From: Pleodorina starrii
Lineage: Eukaryota; Chlorophyta; Chlorophyceae; Chlamydomonadales; Volvocaceae
Length of the DNA stretch: 64,000 nt
Direction: 5' to 3'
Assembly (NCBI GenBank): GCA_030267565.1
Contig: BRXU01000007.1
Span: 3,100,001-3,164,000, forward strand
Positions 32,010 to 42,340 of the stretch are shown one piece after another. The notes beneath the pieces were generated by a model. That model was not told the origin of the DNA. It made no database searches and was given only the letters and a program-made list of their open reading frames with translations. The translations under genes were made by a program, and so were the position numbers. Position 1 is the first letter of the stretch. Each line of letters begins with the position of its first letter.

Positions 32010-32815
32010 TCCTCCTCAAATGGCTAGTGGCTACGTTTGTCGCCGCAAAAATCCGCCCATCGACGCGTAGAGCTACAATCGAGGCCCCCGAGGGCACGAT
32101 TGGGATACGGTTCTGTCTTGGATATATCCTGCCTATCTGAAAGGAAAATGTTGTGAACCCTTTGGTCGCAGCGCCTATGCGAAATGCTTCGTGCTGCGGC
32201 TCTGCGGTGCGTGCTGAGCCGTCGTGTAAAATGCTGATAGCTTCATTCAACGCAGGGGATGTATAACCAGTCTAGGATGTAAAGTTAACGAGTCATAACT
32301 GACATATCTGTGCGTTACGATTTATCATGACCTCTGTGTCGGAGCCGACAACTGCCCAGGCATTGCGTGTGGGATCACTTTGATGCGAGATTCATAAGCC
32401 TTGCAATATGTAATCAAGTCTACCAAGAATTTATATTTCTATCAGATTTGCGCAGCGGCTGCTCCTAGGCCCGTTCCCTTACGCCATTTTGCGCCCCCCT
32501 GACTTGCGCCCCCCGGCCTTATCAGGCTCGTCGCTGCGCAGTTGGCAAAGAGTTTCTTCGTTGTTGTTATCACTGGCTTGACGTCTTCAAAATATATTAT
32601 TATGACAAATCAAGGGCAGAGATGAGAGATCAAGGGGATTCGTTGTCGCAAACCGTCCTGCGTTCGAAAGAGAACGCCACGCAGAACAACTTGTAAAACA
32701 TGATTTGCGCGCATACATAAATAGGGTATGACCATCTCAAGATACCATCGCATTCATTAGGCTCATTTCTATGGGCCGAAACCAGTGCTCGTCCCGCGGT
32801 ACGGCATTTCTATGA
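32010..32815. promoter_or_regulatory. Upstream region of the PUS gene
   Basis: AT-richer unique sequence between the pseudouridine synthase start and the LINE at 32816. It should hold the gene's 5' UTR and promoter. The long minus frame at 31765-32250 reads through the true first exon in the wrong frame and is not a separate gene. Confidence 0.45.
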
Positions 32816-34909
32816 GCGAACTTTGATGGGGACTGTAGTATGGGGACTGTAGTAACTATCGGGGCGAACTTTGATGGGGACTGTAGTAACTATCGGGGCA
32901 TAGCGGTTGGCGGCGTACTCGCAAAATGCTACGCATCCGTGCTTGAGCGCCGCCTCACCAAATTCGCGGAAGCGGACCCTGTGGAGCTGCCTGTGCGTCA
33001 CTGGTGCCAGGCAGGCTTTCGCCAGGGCCTAGGCACACAGCACCATCTTTTTGTGTTGCGTCATATCCTGACCCGTTACGCAAGACCTGGGCAGAGTGGG
33101 TTGCTGGTGTGCCAAATAGATTTTGAGAAGGCGTTTGATCGGGTGGATAGGAAGACGCTTTGGGCGCGGCTAGCAGAACGTGGCGTGGGGGGTCAATTGA
33201 TGGACGCTCTGAGACGAGCATACGACAACGTGGAGCTTCGGGTGAAGGTGAACGGTCAGAGGGGCACGCCTTTTAAGTCGGATCAAGGGGTGAAGCAAGG
33301 GTGCCCCCTAAGTCCGGTCTTATTCGGAATGTTCATCGAGACGTTTGCGAACTACCTCGACGAACGCGATCGGCGGTGGCCACAGGGGGGGTCCCCGATC
33401 GTCGGGGGGAAAAGGGCTCCGGAGCTCTTGTATGCGGATGACTTAACGTTATTCGCAACGAACCCCGCACGCATGCAATTTCTGTTGGACAGATTGGTGG
33501 AATACTGCGAGGGCTTCGGGATGAGTCTGAACGTCAACAAGTGCGAGCTATTAGTTTTCGCCGGCAGGCAAGATACGCTAGCGACGTTGATGGAAGGTGC
33601 GAGCCAACTGAAATTCGCTGGGCAACCTGTCCCAGTGAAGGAACGTGCGAAGTACCTCGGCTTGCGATACGGACCCAGTTTTTCGTTTGATTCGTGCCGT
33701 ATGGAGCTGTGCGATGTGGGGCGAAGAGCGGTGTTCGCGTTGATGCAGAAACTAGATAGGAATCGAATATGGGTCCCCGATCTTATGTTGCGATGCTTTG
33801 ACGTGCAAATCAGGTCGTTACTGTCGTACGGGGCTGAAGTGTGGGGCCCTGACGCTATCCGTGAGGCGCTGGGGACCATGGGGCGTCAAAGAATTAAAGA
33901 GTGGCACCGTTGGGGACAGAGCCCTGGCTCAGCGCCAGCAGGGGAGAATGGGGTGTTGCTAAAGAAGTGGGGGAAATGGGTAAAGAGTGTAGGGCGCGCG
34001 GCAGGCGTCTTTGAGAGGTGTATGGCGGACCCGATGGTCGAGGTCCAAAGGATCTTTTTGCGGAAGGTGGTAGGCGCTAGCCTGCCGCCTAACCGACAAT
34101 TGTTCGCGGAAACGTCGCAGTTACCATTGCACTACTTTTGGGCGCGACAGGTATTTGGCTTCTGGAAGCGTGTAGCGCGGCAATCCACGTCGTTGGCACG
34201 GGCAGTGCTTGAGGAAGATATCAAATCGTGGTTGGAAACAGATCATTCAGCCACGCACGAATATTTTTGGGCGGGTAAGGTGCTCCGGATTTTCGAGACT
34301 CTCGGATTTGACTACAGGCAACATGTACCCGTGGGTCTTAGCAATGAAGAGAAGGCAAAGGCGATCTTGGGCCTGGAGATCCCGTTTGACAATTTACTGG
34401 CCGAGTTCAGACGTCGCCTTCTGTTGGATTGGAGCTCGGGTAGCCTCGATAGGGACCCGCGGAATTTCCCAGAGTATGAGGAAGGGGGTGTGGGACGGGG
34501 AGCACCCGGGGTTACCGCGTGTCGGTACCTGAAATGGATGGGTGTGGCGTATTCGTTCTCGGACCACAAACGAACATTGGATCACTTGAGGGTGTGTATG
34601 CCGAGAAAGCACCACACGGCCCTGATGCGTTTTCGGCTGGGACGTTGGGACTTGGATGTGTCAAGGTTTGCACGGGGACCGGGTCGGAAACCGCGCGCGG
34701 AGAGGATATGTCGGGTGTGCCACGGCGGGTCGGTAGAAGACGAGTTGCACGTACTGATGGAATGTCCGGGCTATACGCCATTACGAGAGGCAATAGGCTT
34801 CCCTATGGGTAGCAGCATGGTGGATGTGATGGGGACCTTTGACCCGGCGAAACTGGGCAGTCTCTTATCCCAGATTCAGAAAGCGCGTACCGAGCTGCTT
34901 GGTAGCTAA
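32816..34909 (+). mobile_element. 5'-truncated L1-like LINE with intact RT frame
   Basis: The open frame 32840-34909 (689 codons) begins inside the reverse transcriptase at SNYRGIAVGG and runs to the natural C-terminus. It shows QIDFEKAFDRVDRK, GVKQGCPLSPVLFGMF, the catalytic YADDLTLFA and the C-terminal knuckle CRVCHGGSVEDELHVLMEC. The endonuclease and the first RT segment are missing. The 5' junction consists of a scrambled tandem of the words GAACTTTGATGGGGACTG and TAGTAACTATCGGGGC. The 3' hairpin and microsatellite found on other copies were not found just after the stop, so its exact end is unclear. It belongs to a different subfamily from the 1-6 kb copies. Confidence 0.88.
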
Positions 34910-35407
34910 CCATACGGCTTATGTTGTCTTAAAGTGCGCCCCTTGACGGATAACCGTTGTGGGGGGACGCATGTTACCAGCCATTTTGGCTCGTACACAT
35001 GTAATGCCTCATGCCTCATGCCAGCGAACTTTGCGCGTGTCGTCCACGTCGTATTCCATCTGGCCTTTGGGCTTGATGGAATACGACAGTGCGTTATTGT
35101 AGTTTGGAGTAAGTTAAAAGTGGAGCTAGTGGAGCCAAATGCACATTTGCAAGTTTGATGTTAGGCATACGCGGCGTGTGATCGGCTTTCGAACGGTGTC
35201 AGTCCCTTGAAGAGCCGTGATGTTCAACACATAGTCCATCTACCTAGCATCTTACAATATGTCTATGACTTTGTTAGAAAGTATAATGTTTGAGCTCTAG
35301 GTAGTCAGTAAGTACTAGGCTTGGAGCCTGAAATCTAGAGGCATGTCGCTGCCTAACTTGCTTGAACTCCACTGGCACCCCTGATCAGACGCTTAACCAG
35401 ACTCAGA
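34910..35407. other. AT-richer spacer with possible poly(A) signal
   Basis: No gene is seen. It may include the 3' UTR of the LINE and, on the minus strand, that of the small ORF at 35408-35596: TTACA at 35252-35256 is TGTAA on the minus strand, about 150 bases after that stop. TGTAA is the usual poly(A) signal of volvocine algae. Confidence 0.4.
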
Positions 35408-35596
35408 TTAGCCATGGGGCTGGCACTCCGGCTGCTTCAGGATTCCGACAAAGACGCCGACAGCAAGTGTGAACATGAGCATGTGCCACTTGGAGACGTT
35501 CCACATGACCAGGAACGCCAGGCACATCCGACCATACAACTCATAAATCTCAGATAGTTCTTCATCAGTGAAATCTCCATTCATAGGCGTGTCCAT
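35408..35596 (-). CDS. Small predicted membrane protein, 62 residues
   Basis: I do not recognise this protein. It starts MDTPMNGDFTDEELSEIYEL, an acidic, probably cytosolic stretch of about 25 residues. A hydrophobic part of roughly 30 residues follows (CLAFLVMWNVSKWH, MLMFTLAVGVFVGIL) that would make one or two membrane spans, then a short tail. The composition is balanced, with no homopolymers, unlike the non-coding frames around it, and codon third positions are mostly C or G. A TGTAA on its strand lies about 150 bases past the stop. It could be a one-exon gene or the last exon of a larger one; no upstream partner exon was found. Confidence 0.4.
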   Translation of the reverse strand: MDTPMNGDFTDEELSEIYELYGRMCLAFLVMWNVSKWHMLMFTLAVGVFVGILKQPECQPHG

Positions 35597-35742
35597 ATGG
35601 GGTAGAGTTGGACGTGGCCCTAGAGGCTGAGATTGTTAACGCTTCGTGCAGGCTTTTGTGGCATGTAATATTAACAAGTTCAGAAGAACAACGGAAGTGA
35701 AGTACTGCTTTCGCTTGGTCTCAGACGCCCATTGTATTGTAT

Positions 35743-35935
35743 TGTATTACAAGCTCGAGAGCTCATAAGGCCCAGACGAGCCAGGAGGCTCATGGACCGC
35801 GAGAATAGGCAGGTCAAAAAGGAGCTAAGAACTATGTCGCCAAGCAGAAACTAACGCAGGATCACAAACGAAAACAGGTAAGATGAACAAACATTCAAAC
35901 TAGCATAGAAGACCGCCGTACCCAGACGCCCATAG
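35743..35935 (-). mobile_element. LINE 3' end with (ATACA)n tail
   Basis: Minus-oriented LINE 3' UTR end: on the plus strand a TATTG repeat (35728-35748), then TTACAAGCTCGAGAGCTC and the hairpin at 35769-35782 with the stem GGCCC/GAGCC, then AGGAGGCTCATGGACC. It matches the 3' end of the element at 1525-1580 closely but has a different microsatellite tail. No ORF remains. Confidence 0.75.
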
Positions 35936-36147
35936 AAATGTCCTGCTTTTTTGTACTACCGAAACCAATGCTCGTCAAAAGCCATAGAAATGGGCCTATT
36001 TCAGGACATAATCAGGGCCTGACGGTCGTCCGTTGTAAGCCAGTCTTCGAGGACGGGCCTCGCCCAAAAATCACAGTGAGGCGAGCCAACTAACTTTCCT
36101 AGTATACACATCAGCGAGATCGGGATGCTAACGTGATTTGACCAGCC

Positions 36148-39100
36148 ATGGCGTACACATTAACACCTCGGTTTCTGGCAGCTGCGACAATCTTCCTTTA
36201 TAGCTTCCAGCAGTGGCATGCCCTGGCGCAAGACTTCTGGCCAAATACTCCGGAGCGCACAGCATTGCGAGAGGAGCTCCTCTGGGACTGGGGGCGCACG
36301 TACTCGGGCGTGCACATCGATGGCCAGCCCCTAACGAGCGTGCTATCGAGCGTGCTGAGCACGTACCGCTTCATGCTTCCAGTAGTTCAGCTTGAAAGGG
36401 GATTAACCTACCGCGGCTCTTCCTCACGCTTGCGGCACGTCGTCGGCCGTCTGTTGACCGGCCATCCGGTGCACGTCGGCCTTATCGGCGGCAGGCAAGT
36501 CCCCTTTTCCACACACCTCCCGACTACGCGGCCACCCCGCTATGCCAAGCACTGCGCCGCATGGCGAAGTCCTCGCCAACCAGCAAAGTTTGAACAAAAC
36601 ACGTGGAGCGTGCGCGGGATGGACTATTCCACTGGCCCAACGCCGGCATTACCCCGTGGAGCGACCTCACCTTTGCTCGGGCGCTGCAAATCGCCCCATC
36701 CATCCACGCACCCTCCTCCGCGCCCGACCGCGCCAACCGCCCACCTCCTCTCGCACCTGCCGCCCCTCCTTTCGCCCCTCCTTTGCAGCATCAGCTGGGG
36801 CCACGGCAGCACCAAGCGCGGCGAGAAGGACTGGTTCAGCCACTTCTCCAACTGGCTGGTACGTAACCCAGACCAGCCCAACCCACCGCCCCCCCCCCAG
36901 ATCGCACCCACCCTGGACCGACCGACCGACCGACCGATTGGCCCAGCTCTCGCCGCTCGGCGACCCCGCCCCTTCCCCCGCCCCTCCGCCTGCCACATCC
37001 TTCCTTCCCCTTCCGTCCGCCACTACACCCGAGACTGCTGTCCAACGAAACCCACCCACCCACCTACGCCCCTCCCATGGCCCCCGGACACTGCCCCATC
37101 CCCCGGCTCCGTTCTGATCGCCCCGCCCCGCTTTGCTCGCCCCGCTCCGTCCCGCTTTGCCCGCGTCTCCAAACACCCGACGCCCGCGTCCCCAAACACC
37201 CGATCCAACACCCATTCCAACACCCGACCCGCAGATGAACGCCTTCCCCCGCTCCAACATCACCGCCCGCAACGGCTGCGTGCCCGGAGTCCCCGCCGCC
37301 TACATGATGTGGGGCCGGGCTCGAGGCGGGGAACTGGGGACTGGGGGTTTGAGAATATCAGGGGTTTGGCAACGAAGAAAATGCAGCGAAGGGGCGGGGG
37401 CGACGCAAGCAAACCAGGACACAGACCGGGGCGGGGAGCTGGGGTGGGAGGCCGGGGGCTGGGGAGGGGGAGGGGCGCGCGGCTGGGGTTTGGGATGGGG
37501 CGGCGACCTCAGTCAGCGTTCTGGGAGGTAGGCAGGTGGGGGTACGGCAGCCGGGAGCTGTGGAGGCGCTCTCACGCCGTTGGGTGGGGGCCGGTTGGTG
37601 GCCCACCTCCCCACCTCCCTGTCCCACCGGCCTACCGCCCCCCCTCCCCTCCCCTCCAGCCCCTCGACGACCTCGCTGCCCCGCTTCTCCCTCCTCTCAC
37701 ACCCCATCGGTCTGTTTTTCCGGGCTGTCATGTCAAACTACAACCCCCGCCCCACCGCCCCGCCCCCTCACCGGCCCGCTGCGATTCCTCTCTCCTCAGC
37801 CGCCGCTGCCCTATCCGTGCATAATCCCCTCCTTCCCTCCCCCCCTCTCAGCATGTGTCTGGAGCGATCCCTGGACCACGCGGACGTGGAGCTTGTGTTT
37901 GTGGAGTTCACCCTCAACGACGGAACCGACTCGATGATTGCCAGCCCGCAGGCAAAGGTGGGGTACGACGTCTGCGCGCGTGTGTGTATGTGTAGGGCGG
38001 GAGGGAGGGGTCCCGCCCCCCCCCCACACGCCCACACCCCTTACACACGCGCCCGTCCACACCCCCCGCCCTTACATACGCGCCCGTCCACACACCCGCC
38101 CCCTCCGCGCCTCCTCCACACCCCCTCCGCTGCACTATCTTGGTCACATCCCCCCTCCCCCCCCCTCCATATCACTCCCTCCCTCCCCCCCTCCCGCCCA
38201 GAACATGGAGCGGCTGGTTCGGCGGCTGCTTGCGCTGCCCCGCCGCCCCGCAGTGGTCCTCCTGCAGACGCCCACACACGGACTGGCAAACTACCCGCCA
38301 GGACACCCGCGCCACATGCACGAGTACAGGTGAGGGGGCGGGCCGGGAAGGAGGCGGGGAAGGGAGGGAGCGAGGGAAGGAAGGAGGGAGGGAGGGGCGG
38401 GGGGAGGGCCGGGTTGTGAAGGGGGCGGGAGAGAGGGAACGAAGGAGGCTCGCGCGAGGAGGCCAACAATGTGCAAAACCCAAAAATAAAACCTAAAAAT
38501 CCTAAAACCCAACCCTCCATCCCTCCATCCCGCTCTCCCCCGCGGCAGGCGCTTTTATGAGACGATGGAGGACGTGGAGGGTGGGTCGGCCCCCCGGCGT
38601 GTCTGTGTGTGTGTGTGTTGGCTCCTTCGTTGCGTCGCCTCCTCTTCCTGATCCCCCCCGGGCCTTATGCATCCGGGACCCCGGCCGAGCCCGACGGACG
38701 CTGTTGCGTGACTTTCCTCTTCTTCCCTCGGCCTCCTCGCAGGCGCGATCGCGCAGTACTATGACGTACAAACGCTGTCGGTGCGTACGGCACTGTACCG
38801 CCTTGCCGTATTCAAGGAGACCGACGGTTTCCAGTGGCAGCAGACCTTCTGGGGTAAGTGAGTGGGAAGGGGTATGGGGTTGGGTAGGTATAGGTGGGTG
38901 GGGGTATGGGGTTGGAGGATACCGTAGGTGGGTAGGGATAAGTACGTGTGAGGCTGGCATGTTGGTGCTGGTCACGCCCCAACTATAACCGCCATCTGCA
39001 ACTATAACCACCCCGTACCAACCACCCAACCGTCCCAACCGCCAGACATCCACCCGGGAGATGCGGGCCACCGCGTCATGGCGGACCTCGCCGTGTTCCT

Positions 39101-42100
39101 GATTCAGCAGGTTTGTGGGGAGGTTGTTTCTTTGGCGCGCGGGGCGGTTTCGGAGCGGCTTGTGGGCGGGGTTTCCTGCCGCTTTCGGAGCGAAATCCTA
39201 AAAAAGGCTGGGTTGTGGGCCGCAACAACCTGATTCAGCAGGTTTTCGGGATCGATCGGGGGTCTGCAGTGCAGGTGCGCGTTCCCAGGCTGTCACTGCA
39301 GCTTGACATCTTCAGCAGGGGTTGGCGGAGGGTTTCGGGGTTTGAACCGGGGTCTTTCCCATGTCCCCAATCCCAGCCGCGGAGGTTTCTCCCCTCCCCT
39401 CCCCTCCCCTTCCTTCCCGCTTCGGGCTACAACGTCCGCAGGATTCCCGGTTTCGTTCTTGCATTACACTCTTCCACCCTCCCCCCCCCCCCGCGGGATA
39501 ACCCCCCGCAATGCACGCATACCCTCGGTCCCCCCTCCCCCTCAGACCGCAGTGACTCAATTGTTTTATAAATGAGCATACCGCTCCCCCCTCCCCCTCA
39601 GACCGCCATCGGAATGCTCCTGCGGCCCTATGGCCCCGCGGATGAGGAGGCAGTGGCCGATCCCCTGCCGGAGCCCATGCATGAGGGTGCGTGGCTGGAG
39701 GGCGGGTATGGGTGGGGGTGGAGGGTGGGGTGGGGAAGGGTGGGTGGAGGGTGAGCGTTACGAGCCGAGGCGAAGGGACCGAGGCGGGGTGGGCTGTCTG
39801 GGTGAGGGATGGGTGAGGGGTGGGTGAGGGGTGGGATTGTGTGGGCGGAGCGGTGGGGAGCGGGTGGCGACTGGCCGCTGGCGGGTGGGCTGAGGCGGAG
39901 GTGGAGGCTGGGCTTGGACGAGCATTGTTGTGTGTATGTGCCACCCACCTACTCGCGACCTGATGCACCCACCCACCCACGCACGCACATGCACGCAGGC
40001 AACAGACCCCCCGACGCCCCCATGTGCATCTTGTACGACGATTTCAGGTACGGTGCGGCAGGGGCGACGTGCCGTACATTTCCTAACATTTCCGTTTCGG
40101 ATTTTTTCCTTATCGGGTTGGTCCGTGGGGAGGGCAAGAGGGCAGACCGGCCTCTGCTTCCTCTGCTGCCTTGGCGGTCGCGTCTCCTGTGTCTATCCGA
40201 TGTGTCTCTCCCCCATCTTCCTCTTTGCCCCCCCTTCCTTCCTTCTCCCGCTTTTGACTGTCGTACAGTCGTACTCTATCCCCTTCCTCTACCCTCTTGG
40301 CTGGCCGCGTCACGTCAGTCGGCGTCTTCCGGGTTGTGTTCCGATTCGACCACTCGACCACTGCCAATGCCAATGTCACCACCTCCTCCTGCTGTATCAC
40401 CCTCTTCTTTGTTTCTCCCCCACCTCACCCTTCGCCTCCTCCACGCCTCATCCCTCGCCTCCCCCATGCCTCAACCCCTCTCCCCCCGCCTCTCTCCCGC
40501 CTCCCCGCTGCGTCCTCGTCTTCATTCTCCCCCTCCCTCGCCCCCTCCCCCTCCCTCGCCCCCTCCCCCTCCCTCCCCCCGAATTCCCGGTTTCGCTCTT
40601 GCATTACACTCTTCAAACCCCCTCCCCGACCCCCCTCCCTCCTCCCCCACAGGTCCCTGGTAATCGAGGCGCAAGGCTTTGAGTACGTCAACGAGGGCAC
40701 CCCCGAGAAACCCAAACAGGGCTTCGTGGCCACCGCCCCCGGGGCCCGACTGGTGATGCGCATCAACACCGACCGCGGGGGGGCGGGACTGCCGCCTGAC
40801 ACCCGGGTGCCCGTGTGGGTGCAGCACCTCAAGAGCTATGAACACATGGGCGTGGCGGCGATCAGGTGTGTGGGTGTGTGTGGGTGTTTGGGAGGGGGGG
40901 AGGATGGGGAGGTGGAGGGGTAGGTGGACCAGTCGGGGTTTGGCCCTCGCTCGCTCGCTCGCCGCGTGCTCCCCCGCAAACCCCCCCAGGAAGGATATTT
41001 CTCTGATTTGATACCGTTTACGGGCTCCGGCCTATACGTGGATAACCCCCCCCGTCCCGCCCACGCCTCAAAAACCCCCCGGTCCCCGGCCCCCCGCCCC
41101 CCGGTACTCCCACACCCCCACACACCGCCCCCTCCACCCTCCCAAAACACCCACCCACGCACCCACTCACCCCCAAACACACCCACACACGCACATTGCC
41201 CCTCACCCCCTTCCTCAGCTGCATCTCCGGTTGTTCCTGCGAGACGGTGAAGGAGGACGCGCTGATGGACCGCCACGCCTCCCAATTGTACATGCTCCGA
41301 TTGGACGTCACCCAGGCGGCCGAATGCGATGTGGAGGTCAAGGCGAGTAACCGCGTCGCGGGTCCATGTCCTGCAGAGCGCCCATGCCCTGCCGTAAACT
41401 GCCGTACTGCCGTGCTGTGTCGTACTGGCGCGCTGTCGTGCAAGGCCACGGGTATCACTATTGCTTGCGTTCGCCCACGTCGTGTTCCGATGATGCCGAT
41501 CGACTGCGGCTCGGCTCGTCCCTCACCGACCTCTCTCCTCTTCCCCGGACGGCTGCCGGCTCGCAGGTGCTTCCGGAGACGCAGAGTGGGGAGCACAAAT
41601 TCAAGGTGAGGCCGCGGGGGTGGGGTGGGAGGGGAAGGGGTGGGAGGGGAACATGGGATGGGGGCGGGGGCGGTTTGGAGGGGGGATGGAGGGAATCTCA
41701 TTGGGTGCCCCGTTGTGCCGAAACACAACACAGAGAAGCGCAAAGAAGGGACGGGGAGGGAAGAGGAATCTCGCCACAAACACAAACACAAAGACACACC
41801 GTTCGCCATTTTTGTTGCGGTCAGGTCGCGGGCGTCGTCATCGCGGAAAGCGAAGGGCGGAACTACCTGGAGACGATGTACGGCAACAAGGGAGGCGAGT
41901 TCGGGATGGCGGAGCACAACGGCGGCCGTACACAGGTGGGTGGGGGCTGCTGGGAGGGTGGCGGAGGGGCGGGCGGGGTGGGAGTTGCGGCCTTTGGCCG
42001 CCCCTTCCATCCTCCGGGTCGGGTTGGGTCGGGTCGGGTCGAGTTGGTTTGGGTTGGGTTGAAGCACTGCTGTGCCTTTATCTATTCTGCCGCTGCTGCC

Positions 42101-42340
42101 GGAAACGCCGCTTGTCACAATGCCGCTGGCCTTTCACATCCTTCTGTCGGCCTTCCTTCTGTCTCCCTTTCTTCTGCCCACATCCGTCTGTCCAACCTCC
42201 TTCTTTTCCCCCTGCCTTGATATCCACCGCACCGCACTGCCGCTTGTTGCGGGTCGCAGATGGTCCGAACCCGGGACGGGCTGAAGGGCGACGTCCGGCG
42301 GCTGCTGCGGGCCGTTCGTGGTGCATGGAAGCTGTGGTAA
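36148..42340 (+). CDS. Secreted SGNH-hydrolase-like protein, 15 exons
   Basis: A GDSL/SGNH-fold protein, possibly an esterase or acyl-transferring enzyme acting on cell-wall glycans; the substrate is unknown. Exons: 36148-36494, 36789-36858, 37235-37308, 37852-37957, 38202-38329, 38549-38580, 38743-38853, 39046-39110, 39602-39686, 39999-40047, 40653-40865, 41219-41342, 41567-41605, 41825-41935, 42260-42340, joining in frame to 544 residues. The N-terminus (FLAAATIFLYSFQQWHALAQ) looks like a signal peptide or anchor. Expected catalytic residues: Ser116 in VGLIGGSISWGHGS, Asn186 in FVEFTLNDG, and Asp290/His292 in DIHPGDAGHRVMADL. A C-terminal half of about 230 residues follows, with the Cys-rich stretch CISGCSCE and FKVAGVVIAESEG. 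Exon 1 ends with a GC donor (CAG then GCAAGT), and so possibly does exon 12 (AAG then GCGAGT); a GT donor six bases earlier is the alternative there. Confidence 0.85.
39442..39474. repeat. Intronic repeat, copy 1 (partner 40582-40614)
   Basis: A 33-base block containing ATTCCCGGTTTCG and TCTTGCATTACACTCTTC occurs here and at 40582-40614 with about two mismatches. The copies lie in two different introns of the SGNH gene, each ahead of a C-rich run and a splice acceptor. Confidence 0.8.
41010..41053. repeat. Dispersed repeat shared with 27628-27674
   Basis: Contains TTTACGGGCTCCGGCCTATAC, then GTGGATAACCCCCCC. It lies in the SGNH intron between exons 40653-40865 and 41219-41342. Its partner lies downstream of the pseudouridine synthase gene. 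Confidence 0.7.

Noticed and set aside
31765..32250. 161-codon minus ORF at the PUS start
   Set aside because: It overlaps the true first exon (31861-32009) in another frame; only the latter gives the S4-like sequence and joins exon 2 in phase.
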